15,246 bases of DNA from Firmicutes bacterium UBA5388 (GTDB lineage: Bacteria > Bacillota > UBA4882 > UBA10575). Below, piece after piece: positions 5,471 through 12,005 of this stretch; the stretch's first letter is position 1; every line of letters starts with the position of its first letter. Below the pieces are notes generated by a model. The model worked only from the letters and a program-made list of their open reading frames with translations. It searched no databases and was not told the origin of the DNA. The stretch spans positions 19,958-35,203 of the forward strand of contig DHOO01000132.1 of NCBI GenBank assembly GCA_002409975.1, read 5' to 3'. Both the position numbers and the translations under genes were made by a program.

Positions 5471-7219
5471 TCACTCAACCGAAGCCAGCTCCTCTTCTAA
5501 TCGTTGTTTCTGGTACATCTCCCAATACCTCCCCTTTAGTTGCAATAAAGTATGATGGTCGCCGCGCTCGATGATTTCACCATGATCCAACAGCACAATC
5601 TCGTCTGCCTCCTGAACTGTAGAAATCCGGTGGCTAATGATAATGCCAGTCCGACCAGAAAGGTAGCTCCGTAAACCAGTAAGGATTTTTTCCTCGGTCT
5701 GTGTGTCAACAGCTGAAAAGCAGTCATCTAAGATAAGAAGAGCTGGGTTTTTGATTAAAGCCCGGGCAATACTGATCCTTTGCTTCTGTCCGCCGGAGAG
5801 GGTCGTTCCCCGCTCACCAACAACAGTTTGAAACTTTTCCGGAAAATCCACAATACTCTCATAGATTTGAGCTTGTTTAGCTACTTCTTCAATCGCCTGA
5901 TCTGAGAAACTCTCTCCAGCAAAGCCAATATTCTCATGGATCGTAGTCGAAAACAGAAAATTGTCTTGCGGGACATAACCAATCGCTTGTCTCAGTGTTT
6001 TTAAAGGAATCTTGTTAAGATCAATACCGTCCATCAATATACTCCCAGGGGGTGGGTTATAGAGACGTAATAATAAACTAACTAGAGTAGTCTTACCTGA
6101 ACCGGTTTTCCCCACCAACGCTAAGCTCCGGTCTTTTTTTAGAATAAGATTAATCCCCTTTAATACTGGTTTGTCCGCGCCTGGATAGGTAAAAGTGAGA
6201 TTACTGATTTCAAGATTACCTTCTAGTCTACCAATGGGCGCTGTCTCCACCGGATCAACCACCCCTGGTATTTCACGAAAAATTTTATCTAATCTTTGTA
6301 AGGAGACGGTTCCTCTTTGTATAATATTAATAAGCCAACCAATAGCCGTCATTGGCCAGATCAGAAGGTTCAAATAACTTAAGAACGCGATAAAATCACC
6401 AAGTGTGATCGTATTATTTACAACCTGAACCCCTCCAAACCAGATGACAATAATAAAGGCGAAGGTGGCGATCAGACCCATTAAGGGGAAGAAAACTCCC
6501 CAGATCCGCACTAAACGCATATTTTTTTGCACATTATTTAAGCTTTCCTGCTTAAAAGCTTCAATCTCCGCCTCTTCTTGAACAAAGGATTTGATGACTC
6601 GAATCCCTGTCAAATTTTCTTGAGCTTTATCAGTCAAACGCGAAAAAGCCTCTTGTACTGCTTTAAAACGGTATTGGAGCTGTTTCCCAAAGCCAAGGAT
6701 AACGGCAAGTAAAAACGGGAACGGAGTCAATGCCATCATCGTCAAACGGGGACTAATTGTGAGCAAAATTAAGAGCGTCATTCCAGTTAAAAACAGGATA
6801 TCAACCAATAAAACAATTCCCTGCCCAAAGGCCATCCTAATCGCCTGAATATCATTAGTGGCATGGGCCATCAAATCTCCTGTCTTATGCCGATGAAAAT
6901 ACTCGACTGACAAGGTTTGAAGTTTTAGAAAGAGCTTATTTCGGAGGTAAAAATCTAAGCGGCGCGCGGTTCCCATTAAATACATTCGCCAGCTAAATCG
7001 TCCGATGGCAACCAATAAGGCGATGCCAATGATCGATCCGGCATAGAGAGTTATTCTCCCGAAAGTAATTGTTCCTGCTTTTAAACTATCAGCTATTTCT
7101 CCAATGAGCTTGGGTGTTACTAATTGTAGGGCATCTACGAAGAGTAAAAAGAGAATTCCGAGGAGATAACGGTGCAAATTTTTAAGAAAAAATTCTTTCA
7201 AAATCGCTAATTTACTCAT
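5471..7219 (-). CDS. ABC exporter half-transporter, degenerate-site subunit (YheI/BmrC-like)
   Basis: This is the partner of the 700-aa subunit, with six predicted transmembrane helices in its first 300 residues and a C-terminal ATPase. I set the start at the ATG at 7219, preceded by GGAAGGAG with 8 bases spacing. A TTG at 7270 in the same frame would add 17 residues but lacks a ribosome site. The resulting 582 aa match the usual size of the YheI/BmrC branch. Motifs are Walker A GKTGSGKT (370-377), Gln418, signature LSGGQ (474-478), Walker B ILDD and His530. Asp499 replaces the catalytic Glu, marking the degenerate ATP site of heterodimeric exporters. Its canonical LSGGQ complements the partner's Glu619. 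Order and spacing mirror the bmrC-bmrD pair of Bacillus. Confidence 0.9.
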   Translation of the reverse strand: MSKLAILKEFFLKNLHRYLLGILFLLFVDALQLVTPKLIGEIADSLKAGTITFGRITLYAGSIIGIALLVAIGRFSWRMYLMGTARRLDFYLRNKLFLKLQTLSVEYFHRHKTGDLMAHATNDIQAIRMAFGQGIVLLVDILFLTGMTLLILLTISPRLTMMALTPFPFLLAVILGFGKQLQYRFKAVQEAFSRLTDKAQENLTGIRVIKSFVQEEAEIEAFKQESLNNVQKNMRLVRIWGVFFPLMGLIATFAFIIVIWFGGVQVVNNTITLGDFIAFLSYLNLLIWPMTAIGWLINIIQRGTVSLQRLDKIFREIPGVVDPVETAPIGRLEGNLEISNLTFTYPGADKPVLKGINLILKKDRSLALVGKTGSGKTTLVSLLLRLYNPPPGSILMDGIDLNKIPLKTLRQAIGYVPQDNFLFSTTIHENIGFAGESFSDQAIEEVAKQAQIYESIVDFPEKFQTVVGERGTTLSGGQKQRISIARALIKNPALLILDDCFSAVDTQTEEKILTGLRSYLSGRTGIIISHRISTVQEADEIVLLDHGEIIERGDHHTLLQLKGRYWEMYQKQRLEEELASVE

Positions 7220-7233
7220 ATGACCCGCTCCTT

Positions 7234-7303
7234 CCAGCTCTCGCTGGTCACTCTTGGCCTGTAAGATCAAGCGCCTTTACAGCTTGCACTTGAGTTTTAT
7301 CAA
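7234..7303 (-). promoter_or_regulatory. Candidate promoter and leader of the ABC exporter operon
   Basis: TTGATA (7303-7298; 5/6) and TGTAAA (7281-7276; 4/6) are 16 bases apart on the minus strand, just after the nrdD terminator. The inverted repeat CTGTAA-N12-TTACAG (7259-7264 and 7277-7282) overlaps the -10 and the start point, a plausible repressor site. The hairpin CCAGC-TCTC-GCTGG (7234-7247) lies just ahead of the ribosome site. No bmrB-like leader peptide was identified. Confidence 0.4.
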
Positions 7304-7311
7304 ACTTACTA

Positions 7312-7337
7312 AAATAAAAAGGCCCGGAATGGGCCTT
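7312..7337 (-). terminator. Intrinsic terminator of the nrdR-nrdD operon
   Basis: AAGGCCC-GGAAT-GGGCCTT (7319-7337) forms a 7-bp stem. On the minus strand it leads into TTTTTATTTT (7320-7311). It lies 13 bases after the nrdD stop, so it ends the ribonucleotide reductase transcript before the ABC operon. Confidence 0.9.
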
Positions 7338-7349
7338 AACCGATCTTTG

Positions 7350-9458
7350 TTAGCATTTAATGTGGGCTTTACGGTCACCCAATTCCGCCTTTTTAGCATC
7401 ATTAAAGCGGTCAACAGAGGATAAATAACCCGTGATCCGACGGACCCTTCGGATGTCTATTGAACCACAAGCGGGACATTCCGCCTCAAAGATTCCTTGG
7501 TTCCCGCAAGACCGGCATTCATCAATGGGAAAATTAATACCCGCATATCCCATATCTGCAGCAGCCATCTGCCTGATAATATTCTCAAAGGCTTCAAGGT
7601 TATTAATAGGGGGAGAGGAGAATTCTACGTAACTAATATGCCCCGCATTGGTCAACCGATGATAAGGGGCTTCTAAAGTAATCTTGTCGAAACAACTGAT
7701 TTCTTGGTTAACGGGGATATGAAAGCTGTTGGTATAATAGTCCTTATCTGTTACACCAGGGATTTCCCCGAATAGTTTCCGATCAATCGCCACAAACCGC
7801 CCCGAAAGTCCCTCGGCCGGAGTAGCTAACAAGGTATAGTTAAGATCATATTCTTCTGCCATCTCATCCACACGTTGCCGCATATAGCTGACAATTTCCT
7901 GTCCTAACTGTTGCGCGCCAAAATCTTCCCCGTGGTTCTCCCCAGTTAAAGCTGTCAGCGCCTCAGCTAACCCAATAAAGCCAAGAGAAAGAGTTCCATG
8001 TTTAATCACCGGACCAATAGGATCTTCCGGTTTTAGTTTCTCCGCATCAAGATAAAGGTGTTGCCCCATTAAAAATGGCATGTCTTTAACTCGTAGTTTA
8101 CTTTGAATCCGATATCTGTGATAAAGTTGACGGCAAACTAAAAGTAAAACCCGATCTAATTCATGATAGAAATATTCTAAATCTCCTTGCGCTTTTATTC
8201 CTAAGCGTGGCAGATTAATGGTCGTAAATGAAAGGTTTCCTCTCCCGGTTGAGACTTCCGCGCCATGGCGGTTGGCAATTACTCTCGTCCGGCACCCCAT
8301 GTATCCGACTTCTTCGCCATATGAAGCATTAAAGGAAGAGTCCATAAAAGAAAAGGTGGGGTTCAGACGACGGGCCGCAACCCTCATGGCTAACTGGAAG
8401 AGGTCATAGTTGGGATCTCCTGGTTCAAAGTTAACACCTTTCTTCAAACGAAAAAGGATGTTAGGAAATATTGGAGTCTCTCCTCGCCCTAGCCCGCGCT
8501 CATGGGCTAATAAGAGGGAGCGGGTAACTAATCGCCCTTCAGGGGAAGTATCTGTCCCCAGATTTAAGCTACTAAAAGGAACTTGTGCTCCGGCCCGACT
8601 GTGCATGGAGTTCAAGTTATAAATCAAGGCTTCCATCGCCTGATAGACATCATCTTCTGAACTACCTTGCACAAAAGGCACCATATCCCGATCAAAAAAA
8701 GCAAACGACTGGCCACCATGCATATCATTCTGAGAACTCTGAAGAATAATCGCCGCTAAGGCTGCTGCCGATGAAATGCGCTTTGGAGATCTTATATAGC
8801 CATGACCGGTATCAAAACCCTTGGTTAATAACTTTCCTAAAGGAATTTGCACGCAAGTTAGGGTTTTACTATAAAATTCCAAATCGTGAATATGAATATC
8901 TCCTTCTATATGAGCCTGAGAAAATTCCTCAGGAATTAAACGATATAGATAATATTTTTTGCTCGCAGCTGACGCAATCTGAAGCATCTTAGCAGATGGA
9001 GAATTGCTAACATTAGCATTCTCCCGACTGGTTTCAACGAGGATCTCTTCCACCACATCCATTAATTCAGATTTGGTCTCACGAAGGCGTGTCCGGCGGT
9101 CACGGTAAAGAATATAGGCTTTGGCTGTCTTCGCATGTCCTGTCTCAATCAGAACCTTCTCGACTGCATCCTGAACTTCCTCTACGCTGGGAATACCTGT
9201 TGTTTTTATTTTTGTTATATACTTAACAACCACCTGAGCCAGTTCCTCTGCTAGTTGCTTATCTTCTCCACCAACAGCCCGCGCCGCTTTAAAAATGGCC
9301 TCTGTTATTTTGTTAATTTCAAACTCAACAATTCTACCATCACGCTTCTGAATAGAGCGAAATACTCTTTCCGGTGGAGCTGACATCTGATTACGAAAAT
9401 TAAGAACCTGACCTTTCCTAATTTCGTTTGTTATTTCTTCCTGAACTTTCGCCATCAT
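7350..9458 (-). CDS. nrdD: Anaerobic (class III) ribonucleoside-triphosphate reductase
   Basis: This oxygen-sensitive glycyl-radical enzyme reduces ribonucleotides to deoxyribonucleotides. Counting from the ATG at 9458 (702 aa), an ATP-cone allosteric domain occupies about 30-125. Cys202 (TLTCVQIPLG) and Cys389 (GYMGCRTRV) are the likely active-site cysteines. Cys648, Cys651, Cys661 and Cys664 form the C-terminal zinc site. Gly677 in RRITGYL is the radical glycine near the C terminus. The longest frame starts at a GTG (9512) deep inside nrdR. The tandem ATGs at 9458 and 9455, behind GTGGGGGAATTC, fit better. The gene overlaps the end of nrdR by 41 bases, suggesting translational coupling. The activating radical-SAM enzyme NrdG is not next to it; a terminator follows directly, so nrdG must lie elsewhere. 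Confidence 0.97.
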   Translation of the reverse strand: MMAKVQEEITNEIRKGQVLNFRNQMSAPPERVFRSIQKRDGRIVEFEINKITEAIFKAARAVGGEDKQLAEELAQVVVKYITKIKTTGIPSVEEVQDAVEKVLIETGHAKTAKAYILYRDRRTRLRETKSELMDVVEEILVETSRENANVSNSPSAKMLQIASAASKKYYLYRLIPEEFSQAHIEGDIHIHDLEFYSKTLTCVQIPLGKLLTKGFDTGHGYIRSPKRISSAAALAAIILQSSQNDMHGGQSFAFFDRDMVPFVQGSSEDDVYQAMEALIYNLNSMHSRAGAQVPFSSLNLGTDTSPEGRLVTRSLLLAHERGLGRGETPIFPNILFRLKKGVNFEPGDPNYDLFQLAMRVAARRLNPTFSFMDSSFNASYGEEVGYMGCRTRVIANRHGAEVSTGRGNLSFTTINLPRLGIKAQGDLEYFYHELDRVLLLVCRQLYHRYRIQSKLRVKDMPFLMGQHLYLDAEKLKPEDPIGPVIKHGTLSLGFIGLAEALTALTGENHGEDFGAQQLGQEIVSYMRQRVDEMAEEYDLNYTLLATPAEGLSGRFVAIDRKLFGEIPGVTDKDYYTNSFHIPVNQEISCFDKITLEAPYHRLTNAGHISYVEFSSPPINNLEAFENIIRQMAAADMGYAGINFPIDECRSCGNQGIFEAECPACGSIDIRRVRRITGYLSSVDRFNDAKKAELGDRKAHIKC

Positions 9459-9936
9459 GAATTCCCCCACTATTCCTGATTTTTTTCGTTCCAAGGAGGT
9501 GCTGTAGCTCACTCATAAAAATGTCAAGGTCTTTAAACTGCCGATATACCGAAGCAAACCGTACATAGGCTACTTCATCGATCTCTTTGAGCTTCTCCAT
9601 GATCAATTCTCCAATTGCTGAACTAGGGATCTCATTCTCATTCCGCTTCCGGATCTCTTGTTCGACAAGATTGGCAATTTCCTCAACGGTTTCAAAGGAT
9701 AACGGTCTTTTCTCACAGGCTTTTCTAAGTCCCTTAATAATTTTGTCCCGATTAAAGGGCTCCCTTCTCCCATCTTTCTTAATGATAAGCAAAGGCTCCT
9801 CTTCAATCCGCTCATAAGTAGTAAACCTTCGTTCGCAAGCTAAACATTCACGTCGCCGACGAATTGTCAGACCTTCCTCTGAAGAGCGGGAGTCGATCAC
9901 TCTGCTCTCTAGATAATTGCAATACGGACAACGCAC
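9418..9936 (-). CDS. nrdR: Transcriptional repressor NrdR
   Basis: NrdR represses ribonucleotide reductase genes in response to ATP/dATP bound in its ATP-cone. The start is set at a GTG (9936), giving M-R-C-P-Y-C at the N terminus as in the family, with AAGGGGGA 7 bases upstream. The longer frame from 9978 would add 14 residues without a ribosome site and would overlap an NrdR box. Zinc-ribbon cysteines are at 3, 6, 31 and 34, followed by RRFTTYERIE. The ATP-cone spans about 48-138. The 172 aa are longer than the usual 150-155, because a polar tail of about 20 residues (ending RNNKRN) runs over the nrdD start. It is first gene of the nrdR-nrdD operon and very likely autoregulated through the boxes at 9975-10021. 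Confidence 0.97.
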   Translation of the reverse strand: MRCPYCNYLESRVIDSRSSEEGLTIRRRRECLACERRFTTYERIEEEPLLIIKKDGRREPFNRDKIIKGLRKACEKRPLSFETVEEIANLVEQEIRKRNENEIPSSAIGELIMEKLKEIDEVAYVRFASVYRQFKDLDIFMSELQHLLGTKKIRNSGGIHDGESSGRNNKRN

Positions 9937-9974
9937 TTTTTTTCCCCCTTGAATTTCGATTAATCTTTTATTCA

Positions 9975-10021
9975 CCACTATATTTAGTAGCAGGATTAAT
10001 TATAACCCCTACATATTGATT
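9975..10021. promoter_or_regulatory. Pair of NrdR boxes, 31 bp apart
   Basis: Box 1, CCACTATATTTAGTAG (9975-9990), and box 2, CCCCTACATATTGATT (10006-10021), were compared with the published consensus acaCwAtATaTwGtgt. They match 12/16 and 11/16 positions, and 9/10 within the central CwAtATaTwG of each. Their starts are 31 bp apart, three DNA turns, the arrangement known for NrdR operators. Box 2 lies between the -35 and -10 and box 1 just past the predicted transcription start, so binding would block RNA polymerase. Confidence 0.88.
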
Positions 10022-10028
10022 CTGTCGA
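9999..10028 (-). promoter_or_regulatory. Proximal promoter of nrdR-nrdD
   Basis: TCGACA (10028-10023; 5/6) and a perfect TATAAT (10004-9999) are 18 bases apart on the minus strand. The predicted start near 9992 gives a leader of about 55 nt to the nrdR GTG at 9936. NrdR box 2 fills the spacer. Confidence 0.75.
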
Positions 10029-10117
10029 ACCCCTTCTTCCCCCAGAATTCTATTTTATCCCCAATTTTCTCCTTTCTCCATAAATTAAATGTCTCTAGTG
10101 GCTGATTTCATTATTTG

Positions 10118-10146
10118 ATCTTAATCGAACAGGTGTTTGTAGTCAA
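10118..10146 (-). promoter_or_regulatory. Candidate distal promoter of nrdR-nrdD
   Basis: TTGACT (10146-10141; 5/6) and TAAGAT (10123-10118; 4/6) are 17 bases apart on the minus strand, immediately after the terminator of the flavoprotein gene. Its transcript would have a leader of about 175 nt. The promoter lies about 100 bp upstream of the NrdR boxes, so it might give a basal or differently controlled level. The 10030-10117 stretch between holds only purine-rich leader sequence and no supported gene. Confidence 0.4.
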
Positions 10147-10151
10147 TATCT

Positions 10152-10184
10152 AAATAAAAAACTTCCGTCCCAGAGACGAAAGTT
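10152..10184 (-). terminator. Intrinsic terminator after the flavoprotein gene
   Basis: AACTTCCGTC (10160-10169) and GACGAAAGTT (10175-10184) form a 10-bp stem with one G-T pair and a 5-base loop. On the minus strand the stem runs into TTTTTTATTT (10160-10151). It lies about 30 bases after the stop at 10213. Confidence 0.88.
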
Positions 10185-10212
10185 CACAGATAGATAGGTA
10201 TCTCTTTAAGAC

Positions 10213-11433
10213 TTAACAACTTTTTCCCGCTAAATATCCAGTTGAGAAAGCAATCTGGAGATTAAAACCACCAGTATATGCAGATACATCGATCACCTCT
10301 CCCGCAAAGAACAATCCTGTGACCAGTTTTGATTCCATGGTTGAGGGATTAAGCTGTTTGACTGCTACCCCGCCAGAAGTAACAATCGCCTCGCTTAATG
10401 GCCGTAAATTAGCAATCTCGACCTTTAAGTTTTTCAAAAGAGAAACCAGTCTCTCCCTCTCCTCTTTAGTAATCTGGTTAACTGGTTTGTTTGAAGGAAT
10501 AGCAACCAGTTTAACCACGATCGGAATTAAGACGCGCGGGAGTAAATCAGCTAATGAGTTCTGAAATATCTTCTTGGCATATTTGAGAAAATCTCTTTGA
10601 ATCCTAGCATCCAACTGTTCTGGGGTTAGCGCTGGTTTAAGATCAATCTCCAGTCGATAACAAGTTCCTTGCTGTAAATGAGTACTTGCCGACAGGATAA
10701 TCGGCCCGGAGACCCCAAAGTGAGTAAAGAGCATCTCTCCAAAATCCGTATAAATCTTTTTTCCCTCATCCGTAAAGATGTTAATCGCCACGTTCTTGAG
10801 AGAAAGCCCCTTCAGTTCCCGGACCCAATCTTCTCGTACCTCCAATGGTACTAACGCTGGTTTTAGTGGTACAATTTTGTGACCAAGCTCAGCCGCAAAA
10901 CGATAGCCATCACCAGTTGAACCGGTCTGTGGATAAGATCGCCCACCAGTAGCAATGATCACTTTGTCCGCTGGGAAAAAATCATTGTTTTTTAACTTAA
11001 CCCCAGCGATCGACCCACAGTCAACAACTACCTTAGCAACCTCACCCTTAACCACACGGACGTTATTTTGCGCCATATATCTCGCCAAAGCCTTTACCAC
11101 ATCTGAAGAAAAATCAGAAACAGGGAATACTCTCCCTCCTCGTTCCACTTTAGTTTTAAGACCTAAGCCATGAAGTAAGGTTAGTAAATCCAGATTGGAA
11201 AAATTACAAAAAGCACTAAATAAAAACTTTCCGTTGACAGGAACATGAGCAATTAATCCCTCGACATCAGTTATGTTGGTAAGATTACAACGGCCTTTTC
11301 CTGTAATCAGAAGTTTCCGACCCAATCGTTCATTCTTCTCAATCAAGATAACATCCAGACCTCTGCTCCCGGCGGTTCCCGCCGCGATCATCCCCGCTGG
11401 TCCCCCACCAACCACTACCACTTTTGTAGCCAA
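10213..11433 (-). CDS. FAD-dependent NAD(P)-linked oxidoreductase, BaiN/YhiN (HI0933) family
   Basis: This is a flavoprotein of the HI0933-like family, which contains BaiN (named for bile-acid dehydroxylation genes); most members have no known substrate. The N-terminal FAD motif VVVVGGGPAG has glycines at 9, 11 and 14 (numbering from 11433). The acidic end of the second strand is LIEKNERLGRK, and GKGRCNLTN (45-53) and ATGGRSYPQTGSTGDGY are family signatures. GLFFAGEVIDVSAYTGGFN near the C terminus is the second FAD-contact segment. No signal peptide is present. The TTG at 11433, 9 bases after GGGGGG, gives the usual MATKVVVVGGG start (406 aa). A TTG at 11457 would add 8 residues without a ribosome site. 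The gene stands alone between two terminators. No clear promoter was found within 150 bp upstream. Confidence 0.93.
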   Translation of the reverse strand: MATKVVVVGGGPAGMIAAGTAGSRGLDVILIEKNERLGRKLLITGKGRCNLTNITDVEGLIAHVPVNGKFLFSAFCNFSNLDLLTLLHGLGLKTKVERGGRVFPVSDFSSDVVKALARYMAQNNVRVVKGEVAKVVVDCGSIAGVKLKNNDFFPADKVIIATGGRSYPQTGSTGDGYRFAAELGHKIVPLKPALVPLEVREDWVRELKGLSLKNVAINIFTDEGKKIYTDFGEMLFTHFGVSGPIILSASTHLQQGTCYRLEIDLKPALTPEQLDARIQRDFLKYAKKIFQNSLADLLPRVLIPIVVKLVAIPSNKPVNQITKEERERLVSLLKNLKVEIANLRPLSEAIVTSGGVAVKQLNPSTMESKLVTGLFFAGEVIDVSAYTGGFNLQIAFSTGYLAGKSC

Positions 11434-11457
11434 CTTTAATTGCCCCCCAGATGTCAA

Positions 11458-11682
11458 CAGTACAGAGTTAAAGGGAATACGACTTCAGTTTCCCACATTT
11501 TATGAAAAATAAAGATTAATCGAAAACATACGTTTGACCCTAAGCTCTTACTAGCTCTCCTTTGCACCCTTTTATATAGAGAACAAGCAAAATTGTTCTA
11601 TAAAATAAATGCTCATTAATACCCAGAGCAATCTGGGAGGAGAAAAGTGAAAACGATAGCAACAAGTCAAGTTTAATTGCAG
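11458..11682. other. Intergenic stretch with two hairpins and a ribosome-site-like sequence
   Basis: No supported gene lies here. AGAACAA-GCAAAA-TTGTTCT (11580-11599) is a perfect 7-bp inverted repeat flanked by near-matching TATAG/CTATA. CCCAGA-GCAA-TCTGGG (11622-11637) is a perfect 6-bp hairpin with a GNRA-type tetraloop. Its right arm runs into GGGAGGAG, a strong ribosome-site match (11635-11642). That is followed by GTG and only nine codons before TAA (11647-11676). No good promoter or terminator on the + strand was found, so this may be a regulatory RNA remnant, an operator region or nothing functional. Confidence 0.5.
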
Positions 11683-11709
11683 AAAAAAAAAGGCCACCCG
11701 ATGGTGGCT
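11683..11709 (-). terminator. Intrinsic terminator in the mtaD-flavoprotein gap
   Basis: GCCACC-CGAT-GGTGGC (11693-11708) is a 6-bp stem. On the minus strand it leads into nine T (11691-11683). It lies about 300 bases after the mtaD stop at 12006. It could end the ahcY-mtaD transcript or a separate short RNA starting near 11866. Confidence 0.9.
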
Positions 11710-11866
11710 AACGTAAAACAATCTTAAACCTTAAGACTAACCGTAATACCTACCCCGACTGCCGGCGTGGTCAGAGGCAGGGCGAGCTTCACGCTTCAGC
11801 CGGCGCCAGGCGTCAGTATGACGCTCTGCAAACTCAATGCGAACCGTATCCACACAAGGAGTTTGT
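11683..11866 (-). ncRNA. Candidate small RNA or repeat element with a GC-rich core
   Basis: On the minus strand a possible promoter, TTGCAG (11901-11896; 3/6) with TATTAT (11878-11873; 5/6) and a 17-base spacer, precedes a segment that ends at the strong terminator at 11683-11709. It would yield an RNA of about 180 nt. Positions 11751-11850 contain 63 G+C in 100 bases, between AT-rich flanks. They hold the hairpin GCGTCA-GTA-TGACGC (11810-11824) and two GCCGGCG copies (11761-11767 and 11789-11795). I compared it by eye with 6S, SRP, T-box and tmRNA patterns and saw no match. It could equally be a dispersed intergenic repeat. Confidence 0.35.
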
Positions 11867-11928
11867 ATTTAAATAATAACAGATATTTTTTAAAACTGCA
11901 ATTTGCGACAAGAGCCATAATTAGTGCT

Positions 11929-11997
11929 TTAGAACTTGTTTGTTCCTGTTTTTGCCGTTTTACGACCTTTTGCTCCAATTTTAGCCTTGTTTACCAT
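11929..11997 (-). CDS. Possible 22-aa basic peptide downstream of mtaD
   Basis: An ATG nine bases after the mtaD stop codon opens a 22-codon frame ending in TAA. The peptide starts MVNKAKIGAKGRK and has eight Lys or Arg, no acidic residue and many Gly, Ala and Thr. The composition resembles short ribosome- or nucleic-acid-binding tails, but I recognise no family. The preceding CGGGAATA gives only a weak ribosome site, so expression would depend on coupling to mtaD. It may be chance. Confidence 0.25.
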   Translation of the reverse strand: MVNKAKIGAKGRKTAKTGTNKF

Positions 11998-12005
11998 TAT
12001 TCCCG

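Noticed and set aside
8771..8992. A 73-codon + strand frame with hydrophobic and aromatic residues
   Set aside because: It is antisense to nrdD in a conserved part of the enzyme and has no expression signals.
9603..9815. A 70-codon minus-strand frame inside nrdR
   Set aside because: It is an out-of-frame shadow; the nrdR frame carries all the family motifs without interruption.
11452..11457. An exact TTGACA on the minus strand near the flavoprotein start
   Set aside because: No -10-like hexamer lies 16-18 bases downstream, and it sits at the edge of the coding region.
11796..11978. A 60-codon minus-strand frame in the mtaD-flavoprotein gap
   Set aside because: It lacks a convincing ribosome site, has no recognisable domain and ends within the GC-rich island, where several frames are open by composition.
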